Assembly: GCF_014199195.1 (NCBI RefSeq)
Contig: NZ_JACIJE010000012.1
Coordinates: 39,060 to 103,059 of the forward strand
Length of the DNA: 64,000 nt
Source: Neoroseomonas alkaliterrae
GTDB lineage: Bacteria > Pseudomonadota > Alphaproteobacteria > Acetobacterales > Acetobacteraceae
Direction of reading: 5' to 3'
In this document: piece by piece, positions 1 through 7,934 of the stretch
Layout: the number at the start of each line of letters is the position of its first letter
Numbering within the stretch: position 1 is the stretch's first letter
The notes under the pieces: generated by a model
Databases searched by the model: none
Seen by the model: the letters and a program-made list of their open reading frames with translations, nothing else
What the model was told of the DNA's origin: nothing
Program-made: the position numbers and the translations under genes

Positions 1-135
1 CCCTGTCCGCGCGCGCTGGACCATTCCCCGCCGGGCGACTGGACGCTGGCCTTCGAGCGCGACGATGCGGGCGCGGTGCGCGGCGTGCGCGTGGGGTGCT
101 GGCTCGCGCGCGGGCTGCTCTACGCGAAGGCGTGA
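1..135 (+). CDS. C-terminal fragment of a cut gene, possibly a serine hydrolase
   Basis: Frame 1 is open from the window edge to a TGA at 133-135 and gives 44 residues ending in LLYAKA. The segment DWTLAFERDDAG followed by a short hydrophobic strand looks like the last beta strands of the C-terminal domain of penicillin-binding-protein-like serine hydrolases or D-aminopeptidases. That identity is a weak guess. The 5' part lies outside the window. The gene converges on the MmgE/PrpD gene, with one base between the stop codons. Confidence 0.45.
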   Translation, partial: PCPRALDHSPPGDWTLAFERDDAGAVRGVRVGCWLARGLLYAKA

Positions 136-136
136 T

Positions 137-1504
137 TCACGGCGCGCCGGGCGCAAGCAAGGCGGAGACGGCCTCCACGGAACCGCCATCGGGCAGGCGC
201 AGGATGGCGTCCCTGAGGCGCGCCGCCTGCGCCCCACCGAGCAGCGGCTCGCAATTGCCGCGGAACTTGTCCTCGAGTTCCGCATCGCTGAGCGGCGCGC
301 CGGGGTCGCCCTTGGGGAGCATCACCGTCTCGGTGAAGGATTGCCCGTCCTCCATCGTGATGGTCACGCGCGCCGGGAACTTCGCGGGATAGAGCGCGTT
401 CAGCGCGGGGTCGGCGATCACCTCGGTGCGGTCGAGCACGCGGCGGATCAGCGGGTCGTGGATCCGCCCGGGCGCGAACTGCGCCTGCGTCAGCGCGCCA
501 TCCACCGCAGCGGCGGCGATGCAGTAGGGGACGGAGACGCGCGCGGCCATCGGCGTCGCCGCCTCCTTGGCGGAGAAATGCGACTTCACCGTGTCGTAGG
601 TCTCGTTGGTGATGCGCGCGATGCGCGCGGGGTCCGGACGGTGCCGTGCGACGATGGCCAGCGTCGCCTGGATGGGCGAATGGCTCGCGAGGATGGAGGG
701 GAAGAACTTGAAGCCGTTCTGCAGGATCTCCCAGCGCGTGCCGAGGCCCTCCGTCAGCGCCGACGCCCTGGGCTCCAGCGAGAAGGCGGCGAGGTAGCCC
801 TTCGGATGCTCCAGGATGCCCGGCGGGGCCGTCATGCCGAGGGCCGCGAGCTGGGCCGAGAGCACGCCGTTCAGCGCCGCCTTGCCCGGATGCAGGCTCT
901 TGGTCATGTCCCCCGATTCGAAGAAGGTGTTGAGCCCCGCCGCCTGTGTCCCCGCGAGGCCCAGCGCGCGCTGCACGCCATCGGCATCGAGGCCCATGGC
1001 ATGCGCCGCGCTCGCCGCGCCGCCGAAGGTTCCGTTGGTCGCGGTCGAATGCCAGAAGCGGTAATGCGTGGGCATCACCGCCATGCCGACGCGCACCGCC
1101 ACCTCGTAGCCCGCGACGATGGCCGCGAGCATCGGTCGCCCGCCCAACCCGCGCGCTTGCGCGAGCGCCAGCGACGCGGGCAGCACGACGGAGCCGACAT
1201 GCAGCAGCGCGCGCTTGTGCGTGTCGTCATTGTCCGCCGCGTTCACCAGGATGCCGTTGGCCAGCGCCGCGAAGGCGGGCTGGGCGGCGAGCCCCGCCGC
1301 GCCGATCACCCCCGCCCCGGGCTGCGCCGGATACATCGCAGCGATGTCGCGGGCGATGCGTGCCTTCTCGCGGTCCTCGGTCCAGGCCGCGACGGCGCAG
1401 CCGATCGCATCGAGCGCGACGCGCGCCGCCTGCGCCATGACCTCGGGGGGCAGATCCTCGTGCCGCAGCGCGGCGACGAACTCCGCGAGCGCGCGCGTCG
1501 TCAT
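137..1504 (-). CDS. MmgE/PrpD family protein
   Basis: A 455-residue protein, the usual length for the MmgE/PrpD family, which includes 2-methylcitrate dehydratase and cis-aconitate decarboxylase. Family hallmarks are the helical N-terminus with DAIGCAVAA, the NAADNDDTH stretch, the small-residue-rich helix FGGAASAAHAMGL, and the SLHPGKAALNG segment. A longer reading frame continues upstream, but ATG at 1502-1504 is preceded by GGAGG at good spacing and matches the family start. Its substrate cannot be read from sequence. The neighbouring tcuAB locus makes a tricarboxylate-type substrate plausible, which is inference. Confidence 0.88.
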   Translation of the reverse strand: MTTRALAEFVAALRHEDLPPEVMAQAARVALDAIGCAVAAWTEDREKARIARDIAAMYPAQPGAGVIGAAGLAAQPAFAALANGILVNAADNDDTHKRALLHVGSVVLPASLALAQARGLGGRPMLAAIVAGYEVAVRVGMAVMPTHYRFWHSTATNGTFGGAASAAHAMGLDADGVQRALGLAGTQAAGLNTFFESGDMTKSLHPGKAALNGVLSAQLAALGMTAPPGILEHPKGYLAAFSLEPRASALTEGLGTRWEILQNGFKFFPSILASHSPIQATLAIVARHRPDPARIARITNETYDTVKSHFSAKEAATPMAARVSVPYCIAAAAVDGALTQAQFAPGRIHDPLIRRVLDRTEVIADPALNALYPAKFPARVTITMEDGQSFTETVMLPKGDPGAPLSDAELEDKFRGNCEPLLGGAQAARLRDAILRLPDGGSVEAVSALLAPGAP

Positions 1505-1654
1505 GGGCGTCCTCCATCGTGCTTGCGCCGGAGCGTGGAGGCGCCGGCGCGGGCGCGCAAGGCCCAGCCGTTGACGCGGCCCGCGCGCCTCGCTCAGCAT
1601 CGCCGCGGACGGAGAGGAAACGCGCATGCAGGCCGCCCGAGCGGAACGCGCCCG

Positions 1655-2707
1655 ATGAGCGCCGAATGCACCCTGCTCGTCGCGGGCGCGACCGGCGCCG
1701 CGGCGACGCGCATGATCGAACGCGCCCGCGCGCTGCCGGGCTTCCGCGTCATCGGCCTGTCGCGCAACCGCCCGGAGGATGCGCCCGAGTGGATCGTCGC
1801 CGATCTCGCGGACGCGCAGGGCCTCGCCCGCGCGCTCGCGACGCGGCCGGACGTCACGCACATCGTCTATGCAGCGCGCGCACCGCATGGCGAGACGGGC
1901 GTCGAGGACGTGCCCGCGAATGTCGGCATGCTGCGGAACCTTCTGGATGCGGCGGAGGCCGCGCTGCCGCACTTCGCCCATCTCCACCTGATCCATGGCG
2001 GCAAGTGGTACGGGCTGCATATCGGCCCCTACCGCACGCCGGCGCGGGAGGACGACCCGCGCCATCTCCCGCCGAACTTCTACTACGACCAGCAGGATCT
2101 CGTCGCCGCGCGGCAGCGGGGGCGGGCCTGGACGTGGTCGGCCAGCCGCCCGAACTTCGTGCTCGATGTCGCACCGGGCCGCGCGCGCAACATGGTCTCG
2201 ACGCTCGGCGCCTATGCCGCGATCTGCCGCGAACTGGGCGCGCCCTTCGACTTCCCCGGCAAGCCCGGAGCCTGGGACAGGCTGCACGAGGTGACGGACG
2301 CCTCGCTGCTCGCCGAGGGCGTGCTGTGGATGCTGCGCGAGCCCCGCTGCGCCAACCGCGCCTTCAACATCACGAACGGGGACGCCTTCCGCTGGTGCGA
2401 CCTCTGGCCCTTCCTGGCCGAGCTGTTCGGCCTGCGCTGCGGGAAGCCGCGCCCGATGGCGATGGCGCACTGGATGGCCGACAAGGGGCCGGTCTGGGAA
2501 GCGATCCGGGCGAGGCACGGGCTGGCGCTGCCGCTGGCCCAGGTGGCGTCCTGGAGCTTCGCGGACTTCTTCCTGAACATGGACTACGACGTGCTGTCCT
2601 CGATGACCGCGGCGCGCGCCGCGGGGTTCACGGGATTCGTGGACAGCTGGGCGATGTTCGCCGACCAGGTCGCCGGATACCGCGCCGCGCGCATCCTGCC
2701 GCCCTGA
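1655..2707 (+). CDS. PRISE-like NAD(P)-dependent reductase (SDR superfamily)
   Basis: A 350-residue extended short-chain dehydrogenase. The N-terminal strand TLLVAGATGAAATRMIE is a Rossmann dinucleotide motif, although the last glycine of GxxGxxG is replaced. HGGKWYG (Lys117) and NFYYDQQD (Tyr143/144) match the catalytic Lys and Tyr motifs of the PRISE group (progesterone 5-beta-reductase / iridoid synthase-like), which reduces activated enones. SRPNFVLD and AFNITNGD fit the substrate-side motifs. Bacterial members mostly have unknown substrates. It is divergent from the MmgE/PrpD gene and lies 25 bp before the SMP-30 gene, so those two are probably co-transcribed. Confidence 0.82.
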   Translation: MSAECTLLVAGATGAAATRMIERARALPGFRVIGLSRNRPEDAPEWIVADLADAQGLARALATRPDVTHIVYAARAPHGETGVEDVPANVGMLRNLLDAAEAALPHFAHLHLIHGGKWYGLHIGPYRTPAREDDPRHLPPNFYYDQQDLVAARQRGRAWTWSASRPNFVLDVAPGRARNMVSTLGAYAAICRELGAPFDFPGKPGAWDRLHEVTDASLLAEGVLWMLREPRCANRAFNITNGDAFRWCDLWPFLAELFGLRCGKPRPMAMAHWMADKGPVWEAIRARHGLALPLAQVASWSFADFFLNMDYDVLSSMTAARAAGFTGFVDSWAMFADQVAGYRAARILPP

Positions 2708-2732
2708 TGCAACGCCGAGGCAGGGAAACGCC

Positions 2733-3650
2733 ATGTACGCCGCACCGCCCGAGATCCTTGCGGAGATCCATACGGAAGTGCCCGAGGCGCTGCGCATCCG
2801 CGGCCGGTCGAGCGAATGGCTCTACGGCCGCCCGGGTCCGACGCCGCATTCCTTCCTCGAGGGCCCGTCCTTCGACCGCGCGGGCCATCTCTGGCTGACC
2901 GACATCGCCTTCGGCCGCATATTCCGCGTGAGCCCCTCGGGCGAGTGGAGCGTGGTTGCCGAGTACGACGGCGAGCCCAACGGCCTCGCCTTCCATCGCG
3001 ACGGCTGGGCGGCGATCACGGATGCGAAGCGCGGGCTGCTGCGGCTCGATCCCGAGACGGGCACGATATCGCCGCTGGTGCCGCGGGCGCGCCGGGAGGG
3101 CTTCCGCGGCGTCAACGACTGCACCTTCGCGATGAACGGCGACCTCTTCTTCACCGACCAGGGCCAGACCGGGCTGCACGACCCGGCCGGCCGCGTGTAC
3201 CGGCTGCGCGCGGGCGCCGCGCAGGCCGATGCGCTCGTTTCCAACGTGCCGAGCCCGAACGGCCTCGTGCTCGCGGCGGACGGCCACACGCTCCATGTCG
3301 CGGCGACACGCGACAACGCCATCTGGCGCGTGCCCATCACCGAGGATGGCGGCGTGATCCGCGTGGGCCGCTTCATCCAGATGTCGGGCGGGCTCGCGGG
3401 GCCCGACGGCATGGCGCTCGACGTGAAGGGCAACCTCGTCGTCGCGCATGCCGGCATGGGCACGGTGTGGATCTTCTCGCGCCTGGGCGAACCGCTGCTG
3501 CGCATCCGCTCGCCGCGCGGCCTCGGCACCACGAATGTCTGCTTCGGCGGCCCGGAGAACCGCGACATCTTCATCACCGAGAGCGAGAGCGGCACCGTGC
3601 TGCGCGCGCGGTGGGAGCATCCGGGGCAGGCGCTGTTCTCCCACGCCTGA
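2733..3650 (+). CDS. SMP-30/gluconolactonase/LRE family protein
   Basis: A 305-residue six-bladed beta-propeller of the SMP-30/gluconolactonase family, which uses a divalent metal to open sugar lactones or related esters. Likely metal ligands are visible: Glu43 in FLEGPSFD, Asn128 in GVNDCTF, Asn176 in PSPNGLVL and Asp225 in AGPDGMALD. No signal peptide is seen, so it is probably cytoplasmic. It follows the PRISE-like reductase by 25 bp. Together with the MmgE/PrpD and tcu genes it looks like part of a small catabolic cluster, but the substrate is unknown. Confidence 0.88.
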   Translation: MYAAPPEILAEIHTEVPEALRIRGRSSEWLYGRPGPTPHSFLEGPSFDRAGHLWLTDIAFGRIFRVSPSGEWSVVAEYDGEPNGLAFHRDGWAAITDAKRGLLRLDPETGTISPLVPRARREGFRGVNDCTFAMNGDLFFTDQGQTGLHDPAGRVYRLRAGAAQADALVSNVPSPNGLVLAADGHTLHVAATRDNAIWRVPITEDGGVIRVGRFIQMSGGLAGPDGMALDVKGNLVVAHAGMGTVWIFSRLGEPLLRIRSPRGLGTTNVCFGGPENRDIFITESESGTVLRARWEHPGQALFSHA

Positions 3651-3707
3651 CGCCCGAAGCGCACCAGGACCGGGTTTCGCCCGCCGGCATCGGTCAGCGC
3701 CGGTTCG

Positions 3708-4394
3708 TCAGCGCCTTCCGCCCGGCACTGCCACCGGTACGCCGACCGTGCCCACCATCCAGGCGAGGCGGTGCTTCTGCGCCGCGCGCGCATGGGCACG
3801 CGCGGCGGTCTCCGCGGCATCGCCGTCGCGCCGGATGATGGCCTCGAGGATCGCGCGATGCTCGGCATGGGCCTGCTCGGCGCGCCCGCCGCGCGTCAGC
3901 AGCGTCGGCAGCAGGGACATGGTGGCGGCGAGCTGCTCGAGGCTGCGCAGGAGGTAGCGGTTGTGCGCGGCGAGGTAGAGCAGCCCGTGCAGCCGCTGGT
4001 TCACCTGCGCGAGCGCCTCGCCGTCGCCGAAGCAGGCGGGTTCCTGCTCCACGATCTCGGCCATCGCCGCGATCTCGGTCTCGCTCGCATGCTGCGCGGC
4101 GAGGCGCGCGGCCGCGCCCTCCAGCACCTCGCGCATCACGTAGAGCTCGACCACCTGCTGGTGGTCCGGCCGCGTCACCGCGAGGCCGCGGCGCGGCTCG
4201 TGCGTCACCAGCCCCTCGGCCTCCAGCCGCGCGATGGCCTGCCTCACCGGCGTGCGCGAGACGCCGAAGCGCGCCGCGAGGTCGGTCTCGGTCAGCCTTT
4301 CGCCGGGGGCCAGCGCGCCGGCGCGGATGGCCTCGCGGATGCGCGCATAGGCTTCCTGGCCGAGATCGCGGGAGGAGGTCGGTCCGCCATCCAT
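3708..4394 (-). CDS. GntR family transcriptional regulator, FCD (FadR-like) domain
   Basis: A 228-residue one-component repressor. The winged helix lies at about residues 15-75, with the recognition region TDLAARFGVSRTPVRQAIA. The all-helical FCD ligand domain follows, with the histidines of NQRLHGLLYLAAHN and AEHRAIL that normally hold a metal and carboxylate effector. ATG at 4392-4394 was chosen because an upstream in-frame extension would run through the promoter region of the divergent tcuA gene. FCD regulators usually sense organic acids. Divergence from tcuAB suggests it controls them, taking the place of the LysR-type TcuR known from Salmonella. Confidence 0.88.
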   Translation of the reverse strand: MDGGPTSSRDLGQEAYARIREAIRAGALAPGERLTETDLAARFGVSRTPVRQAIARLEAEGLVTHEPRRGLAVTRPDHQQVVELYVMREVLEGAAARLAAQHASETEIAAMAEIVEQEPACFGDGEALAQVNQRLHGLLYLAAHNRYLLRSLEQLAATMSLLPTLLTRGGRAEQAHAEHRAILEAIIRRDGDAAETAARAHARAAQKHRLAWMVGTVGVPVAVPGGRR

Positions 4395-4470
4395 GCCTGC
4401 CCTATAGCCCGGCCGCGCCGCGGCGCGGAAGGCGGACAGGGCCGGCTGCAGCGGGCTTGCGGCGGCGGTC

Positions 4471-4498
4471 TTGCGCATCACGCCGGTTCGTATATTCT
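4471..4498 (+). promoter_or_regulatory. candidate tcuA promoter
   Basis: TTGCGC (4471-4476) and TATTCT (4493-4498) are separated by 16 bp and sit about 50 bp upstream of the tcuA start. This is one of the few AT-richer patches in the intergenic gap. The fit to a housekeeping sigma-70 promoter is only moderate. The proposed operator starts at the end of the -10 box. Confidence 0.3.
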
Positions 4499-4517
4499 TG
4501 GATGCAACTGGATACAA
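4498..4517. promoter_or_regulatory. candidate GntR operator: two tandem TTG-N4-CAA boxes
   Basis: Two adjacent 10-bp boxes, TTGGATGCAA and CTGGATACAA, agree at 8 of 10 positions and each resembles a degenerate TTG-N4-CAA palindrome. The outer edges also form an inverted repeat, CTTGGAT (4497-4503) with ATACAAG (4512-4518). The site lies between the divergent GntR and tcuA genes and overlaps the proposed -10 box, which is where a repressor should bind. Binding is inferred. Confidence 0.4.
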
Positions 4518-4546
4518 GCGCACCATCCCTCCGTAGGGAACCGGCC

Positions 4547-5944
4547 ATGGCGGATCTGAGCGAGACCTTCGACGTGCTGGTCGCGGGCGGCGGCAATGCA
4601 GCGCTCTGCGCCGCCATCACCGCCTGCCGGGCCGGCGCGCGCGTCGTGGTGGCCGAGCACGCGCCGCGGGCGATGCGCGGCGGCAATTCCCGCCACACCC
4701 GCAACCTGCGCGCGCTGCACCACGGCCCGACCGGCGTGCTGACCGATTCCTATCTCGAGGAGGAATACTGGGACGATCTGCGCCGCGTCACCGCGGGCAA
4801 GACCGACGAGACGCTGGCGCGGCTGTGCATCCGCGCCTCCGAGCACGCACCCGGATTCCTCGAATCCTGCGGCGTGGTGTTCCAGCCCTCGCTCTCGGGC
4901 ACGCTCTCGCTCAGCCGCACCAACGCCTTCTTCCTCGGCGGCGGCAAGGCGCTGGTGAACGCCCTCTACCGCACGGCGGAGGCGCTCGGCATCACCATCC
5001 TCTACGACACCGAGGTGCAGCACATCGTGGTGAAGGACGGCTTCGCGACCGAGGCCATCGTCTCCCACCGCGGCTTTCCCGCGCGCATCCGCTTCAAGGC
5101 CTTCATCGCCTCGGCCGGCGGCTTCCAGGCCAACCGCGAATGGCTGCGCCGGTACTGGGGGGATGCGGCGGACAACTTCCAGATCCGCGGCACGCCCTAT
5201 GCACAGGGCCGCGTGCTGAAGGATCTGCTCGCGCAGGGCGTGCAGGAGGTGGGCGACCCCACCCAGTTCCACGCGGTCGCCAACGACGCCCGCGCGCCGA
5301 TGGAGGATGGCGGCCTCGCCATGCGGCTCGACTGCGTGCCCTTCTCCATCGTGGTGAACCGCGACGTCGAGCGTTTCTACGACGAGGGCGAGGATGTCTG
5401 GCCCAAGCGCTACGCCATCTGGGGCCGGCTGATCGCGCAGCAGCCGGGCCAGGTCGCCTTCGCGATCAACGACTCCAAGGCGCAGATGGACTACCTGCCG
5501 CCGGTCTTCGCGCCCTACCGCGCGGACACCATCGCGGACCTCGCCGCGCAGATCGGCCTCGATGCCGCGAAGCTCGAGAAGTTGGTGGCCGACTACAACG
5601 CCGCCGTGCGGCCGGGCACCTTCAAGGCGCAGTCGCTCGACGACTGCCGCACCGAGGGGCTGAGCCCGCCGAAATCCCACTGGGCGCGGCGCATCGACAC
5701 CCCGCCCTACTACTGCCACCCGCTGCGGCCTGGCATCACCTTCACCTTCCTCGGCGTGAAGGTGAACGAGCGCGCGCGGGTGATGATGCAGGACGGCACG
5801 CCCTCGGCGAACATGTTCGCGAGCGGGGAGATCATGTCCGGCAACATCCTCGGCCAGGGCTACCTCGCCGGCTTCGGCATGGCGATCGGCACCGTCTTCG
5901 GCCGCATCGCGGGCGAGGAAGCCGCGAAACTCGTGAGGAACTGA
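4547..5944 (+). CDS. tcuA: FAD-dependent tricarballylate dehydrogenase
   Basis: A 465-residue flavoprotein of the succinate dehydrogenase/fumarate reductase flavoprotein superfamily. The FAD-binding motif VLVAGGGNAAL lies at the N-terminus, and GGNSRHTRN, FLGGGKALVNAL, ASAGGFQANREWL and the C-terminal NILGQGYLAGFGMAIG match TcuA. TcuA oxidises tricarballylate to cis-aconitate and passes electrons to the membrane protein TcuB. The next gene is a TcuB homologue, 4 bp downstream, which supports the call. No tcuC-type tricarballylate/proton symporter is adjacent, so uptake must use another system, possibly one of the tripartite tricarboxylate transporters. Confidence 0.88.
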   Translation: MADLSETFDVLVAGGGNAALCAAITACRAGARVVVAEHAPRAMRGGNSRHTRNLRALHHGPTGVLTDSYLEEEYWDDLRRVTAGKTDETLARLCIRASEHAPGFLESCGVVFQPSLSGTLSLSRTNAFFLGGGKALVNALYRTAEALGITILYDTEVQHIVVKDGFATEAIVSHRGFPARIRFKAFIASAGGFQANREWLRRYWGDAADNFQIRGTPYAQGRVLKDLLAQGVQEVGDPTQFHAVANDARAPMEDGGLAMRLDCVPFSIVVNRDVERFYDEGEDVWPKRYAIWGRLIAQQPGQVAFAINDSKAQMDYLPPVFAPYRADTIADLAAQIGLDAAKLEKLVADYNAAVRPGTFKAQSLDDCRTEGLSPPKSHWARRIDTPPYYCHPLRPGITFTFLGVKVNERARVMMQDGTPSANMFASGEIMSGNILGQGYLAGFGMAIGTVFGRIAGEEAAKLVRN

Positions 5945-5948
5945 GGCG

Positions 5949-7061
5949 ATGGCCCACGAATCCGCGACCGTCGCCGAGGCCCGGCGGCAGATGGAAATCT
6001 GCAATGCCTGCCGCTACTGCGAAGGCTACTGCGCCGTCTTCCCCGCGATGGCGATGCGCCGCGCCTTCACCGAGGGCGACCTCGCGCACCTCGCCAATCT
6101 CTGCCATGGCTGCAAGGGCTGCTACCACGCCTGCCAATATGCGCCGCCGCACGCCTTCGGCATCAACATCCCCGCCACCTTCGCCGAACTGCGCAACGAG
6201 ACCTACGCGAAGCACGCCTGGCCGGCGGGCTTCGGCCGGCTGTTCGAGCGCAACGGCACGGTGGTCTCGGCCTTCGCCGCGCTCGGCGTGACGCTCGCGC
6301 TGCTGCTGACGGTGGCGCTGCAGGATCCGGCGGTGCTGTGGTCGGCGCAGCGCGGCGTCGGCGCCTTCTTCCGCGTCATCCCGCACTGGCTGATGATCGC
6401 GCTCGGCGTCGCGACCTTCGGCTATGCCATCCTCGCCATGGCGATGGGCGCGCGCTCCTACCTGCGGGCGACGGGTGGCGCCGGCGGCGGCCTCGCGCCC
6501 GCGGCCGAGGCGACGATGGACATCGTGACCATGCGCCATCTCGGCGGCGGCGGGCATGGCTGCAACGACCTCGACGACGGCTTCGCCATGCGGCGCCGCT
6601 GGCTGCACCAGGCGCTGTTCGGCGGCTTCATGCTGTGCTTCGCCGCCACCTGCACGGGCACCATCTACCACTACGTGTTCGGCTGGTACTCGCCGCATGC
6701 CTTCCTCTCCCTGCCGGTGCAGCTCGGCACCTGGGGCGGCGTGTTCATGATGATCGGCGCGGCGGGGCTGATGCATGTGAAGGTCATCACCGATCCCGGC
6801 CCGGTCTCGCGCAAGGTGCTGGGGGGCGAGTTCGCCATCCTCGGCCTGCTGTTCCTGATCGCGGCGACGGGGTTGCTGCTGCTCGCGGTGCGGCACACGG
6901 GCGCGATGGGCATCATGCTCGCGCTGCATCTCGGCCTGGTCTTCGCCTTCTTCCTGCTGATGCCCTATTCCAAGATGGTGCACGGCCTCTACCGCGCCAT
7001 CGCGCTGCTGCGGAACGCGAAGGAGAAGCGCGGCGCCGCGCCGATCGCCGCGGCCGGCTGA
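5949..7061 (+). CDS. tcuB: tricarballylate utilization 4Fe-4S membrane protein
   Basis: A 370-residue protein with two cysteine clusters near the N-terminus, CNACRYCEGYC and CHGCKGCYHAC, consistent with two [4Fe-4S] centres. About six membrane segments follow, including hydrophobic stretches near residues 100-120, 140-160, 220-240, 260-280, 295-315 and 320-340. TcuB reoxidises the FADH2 of TcuA and feeds electrons to the quinone pool. Histidines within the membrane part (for example TIYHYVFGW) could bind haem. The gene begins 4 bp after tcuA, so the two are surely one operon. Confidence 0.9.
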   Translation: MAHESATVAEARRQMEICNACRYCEGYCAVFPAMAMRRAFTEGDLAHLANLCHGCKGCYHACQYAPPHAFGINIPATFAELRNETYAKHAWPAGFGRLFERNGTVVSAFAALGVTLALLLTVALQDPAVLWSAQRGVGAFFRVIPHWLMIALGVATFGYAILAMAMGARSYLRATGGAGGGLAPAAEATMDIVTMRHLGGGGHGCNDLDDGFAMRRRWLHQALFGGFMLCFAATCTGTIYHYVFGWYSPHAFLSLPVQLGTWGGVFMMIGAAGLMHVKVITDPGPVSRKVLGGEFAILGLLFLIAATGLLLLAVRHTGAMGIMLALHLGLVFAFFLLMPYSKMVHGLYRAIALLRNAKEKRGAAPIAAAG

Positions 7062-7133
7062 AGCGTTTCAGCGCCGGGCCGTTCCCGGCGCGGCATCCTC
7101 CGCCTGCCACCCGAGAGGAAGGCAGACCGAGAG

Positions 7134-7748
7134 ATGCGCAGGATCCTTGCCGCCGCCCTCGCCCTCGCCGCGCTGATCGCCGCGCCGCTGCCGGCCGGGG
7201 CGCAGGGCGTGAAGGGCGCCGAGCGCCAGGCGCTCACGCAGAACGGCCAGTGCAGCGCCGAGCAGCGCGTGGCGATCCGCCGCGGCTTCGCCGATGCGCG
7301 GCGGATGACGAACGAGTCGATCGCCGCCCTCACGCTGGAGCCCGAGCGCATCCAGGGCCATCTCGAACGCTTCTTCGGCACGAACCCGGCCGGGGCCATC
7401 GCCAAGAACTTCCACGCCATCGCCGAGGGTCTCGACAGCCGCGAGAACCGCATCGCCTACGAATGCAACCGCGCCGGCGCCTGCGGCAACGCCACCTTCG
7501 CCTATGTGCGCTGGGGCGGGAATGCGCGGGAGGTGATGGGCTTCTGCCCCGGCTACTTCCGCGCCGCGCGCAGCGGCCAGGACAGCCAGGGCGGCATCGT
7601 CATCCACGAGATGAGCCACCTCGCCCTCGGCACGCGCGACCACGCCTACCAGCCGCGCGGCGCCGAGGCGCTGGCGAAGGACGACCCCGCCGCCGCCCAG
7701 ATGAACGCCGACAGCTACGAATACTTCGCCGAGTTCCTGCCGCGCTGA
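7134..7748 (+). CDS. secreted M35-like (aspzincin) zinc metallopeptidase
   Basis: A 204-residue protein with a signal peptide (charged MRR, hydrophobic core, cleavage near AGAQ-G at about residue 24). The C-terminal half has the aspzincin signature: HEMSH at 158-162 supplies two zinc histidines and the catalytic Glu, and GTRDHAY at 166-172 supplies the Asp ligand, as in deuterolysin and lysine-specific M35 enzymes. NADSYEYFAE near the C-terminus is also typical. Four cysteines (40, 111, 117, 138) may form disulphides in the periplasm. GAGAGGAAGG-like Shine-Dalgarno sequence precedes the ATG. It stands alone, 72 bp after tcuB. Confidence 0.72.
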   Translation: MRRILAAALALAALIAAPLPAGAQGVKGAERQALTQNGQCSAEQRVAIRRGFADARRMTNESIAALTLEPERIQGHLERFFGTNPAGAIAKNFHAIAEGLDSRENRIAYECNRAGACGNATFAYVRWGGNAREVMGFCPGYFRAARSGQDSQGGIVIHEMSHLALGTRDHAYQPRGAEALAKDDPAAAQMNADSYEYFAEFLPR

Positions 7749-7838
7749 TACTGCCCCCCAGCCTGGCAGCGAAACCCCGCCGGGCACCGCGCAATCCCGC
7801 GCGGCCCGGCGGGGACCTTCCTTCCCTCGGCCGCGGCT

Positions 7839-7850
7839 GACCGATCGGTC
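7839..7850. promoter_or_regulatory. candidate TetR-type operator
   Basis: GACCGATCGGTC is a perfect 12-bp palindrome, 84 bp upstream of the thiolase start. The ACCG...CGGT form is typical of operators for TetR-family regulators that control acyl-CoA genes. No TetR gene is present in this window, so the regulator would be encoded elsewhere. A chance occurrence in GC-rich DNA is possible. Confidence 0.3.
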
Positions 7851-7934
7851 GGCGCGGCCGCGGCCCCCTCGACAGGCGGGCCGGTGGCTGCTTCCCTGCG
7901 CGCGACAACGCCAGCAGGAGGAACCGCCCCCGCC

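Noticed and set aside
65..2797. Very long overlapping open frames on both strands across the MmgE/PrpD and reductase genes
   Set aside because: They are products of the high GC content, which removes stop codons from other frames. Their translations are Arg/Ala-rich and match no family outside the segments already assigned.
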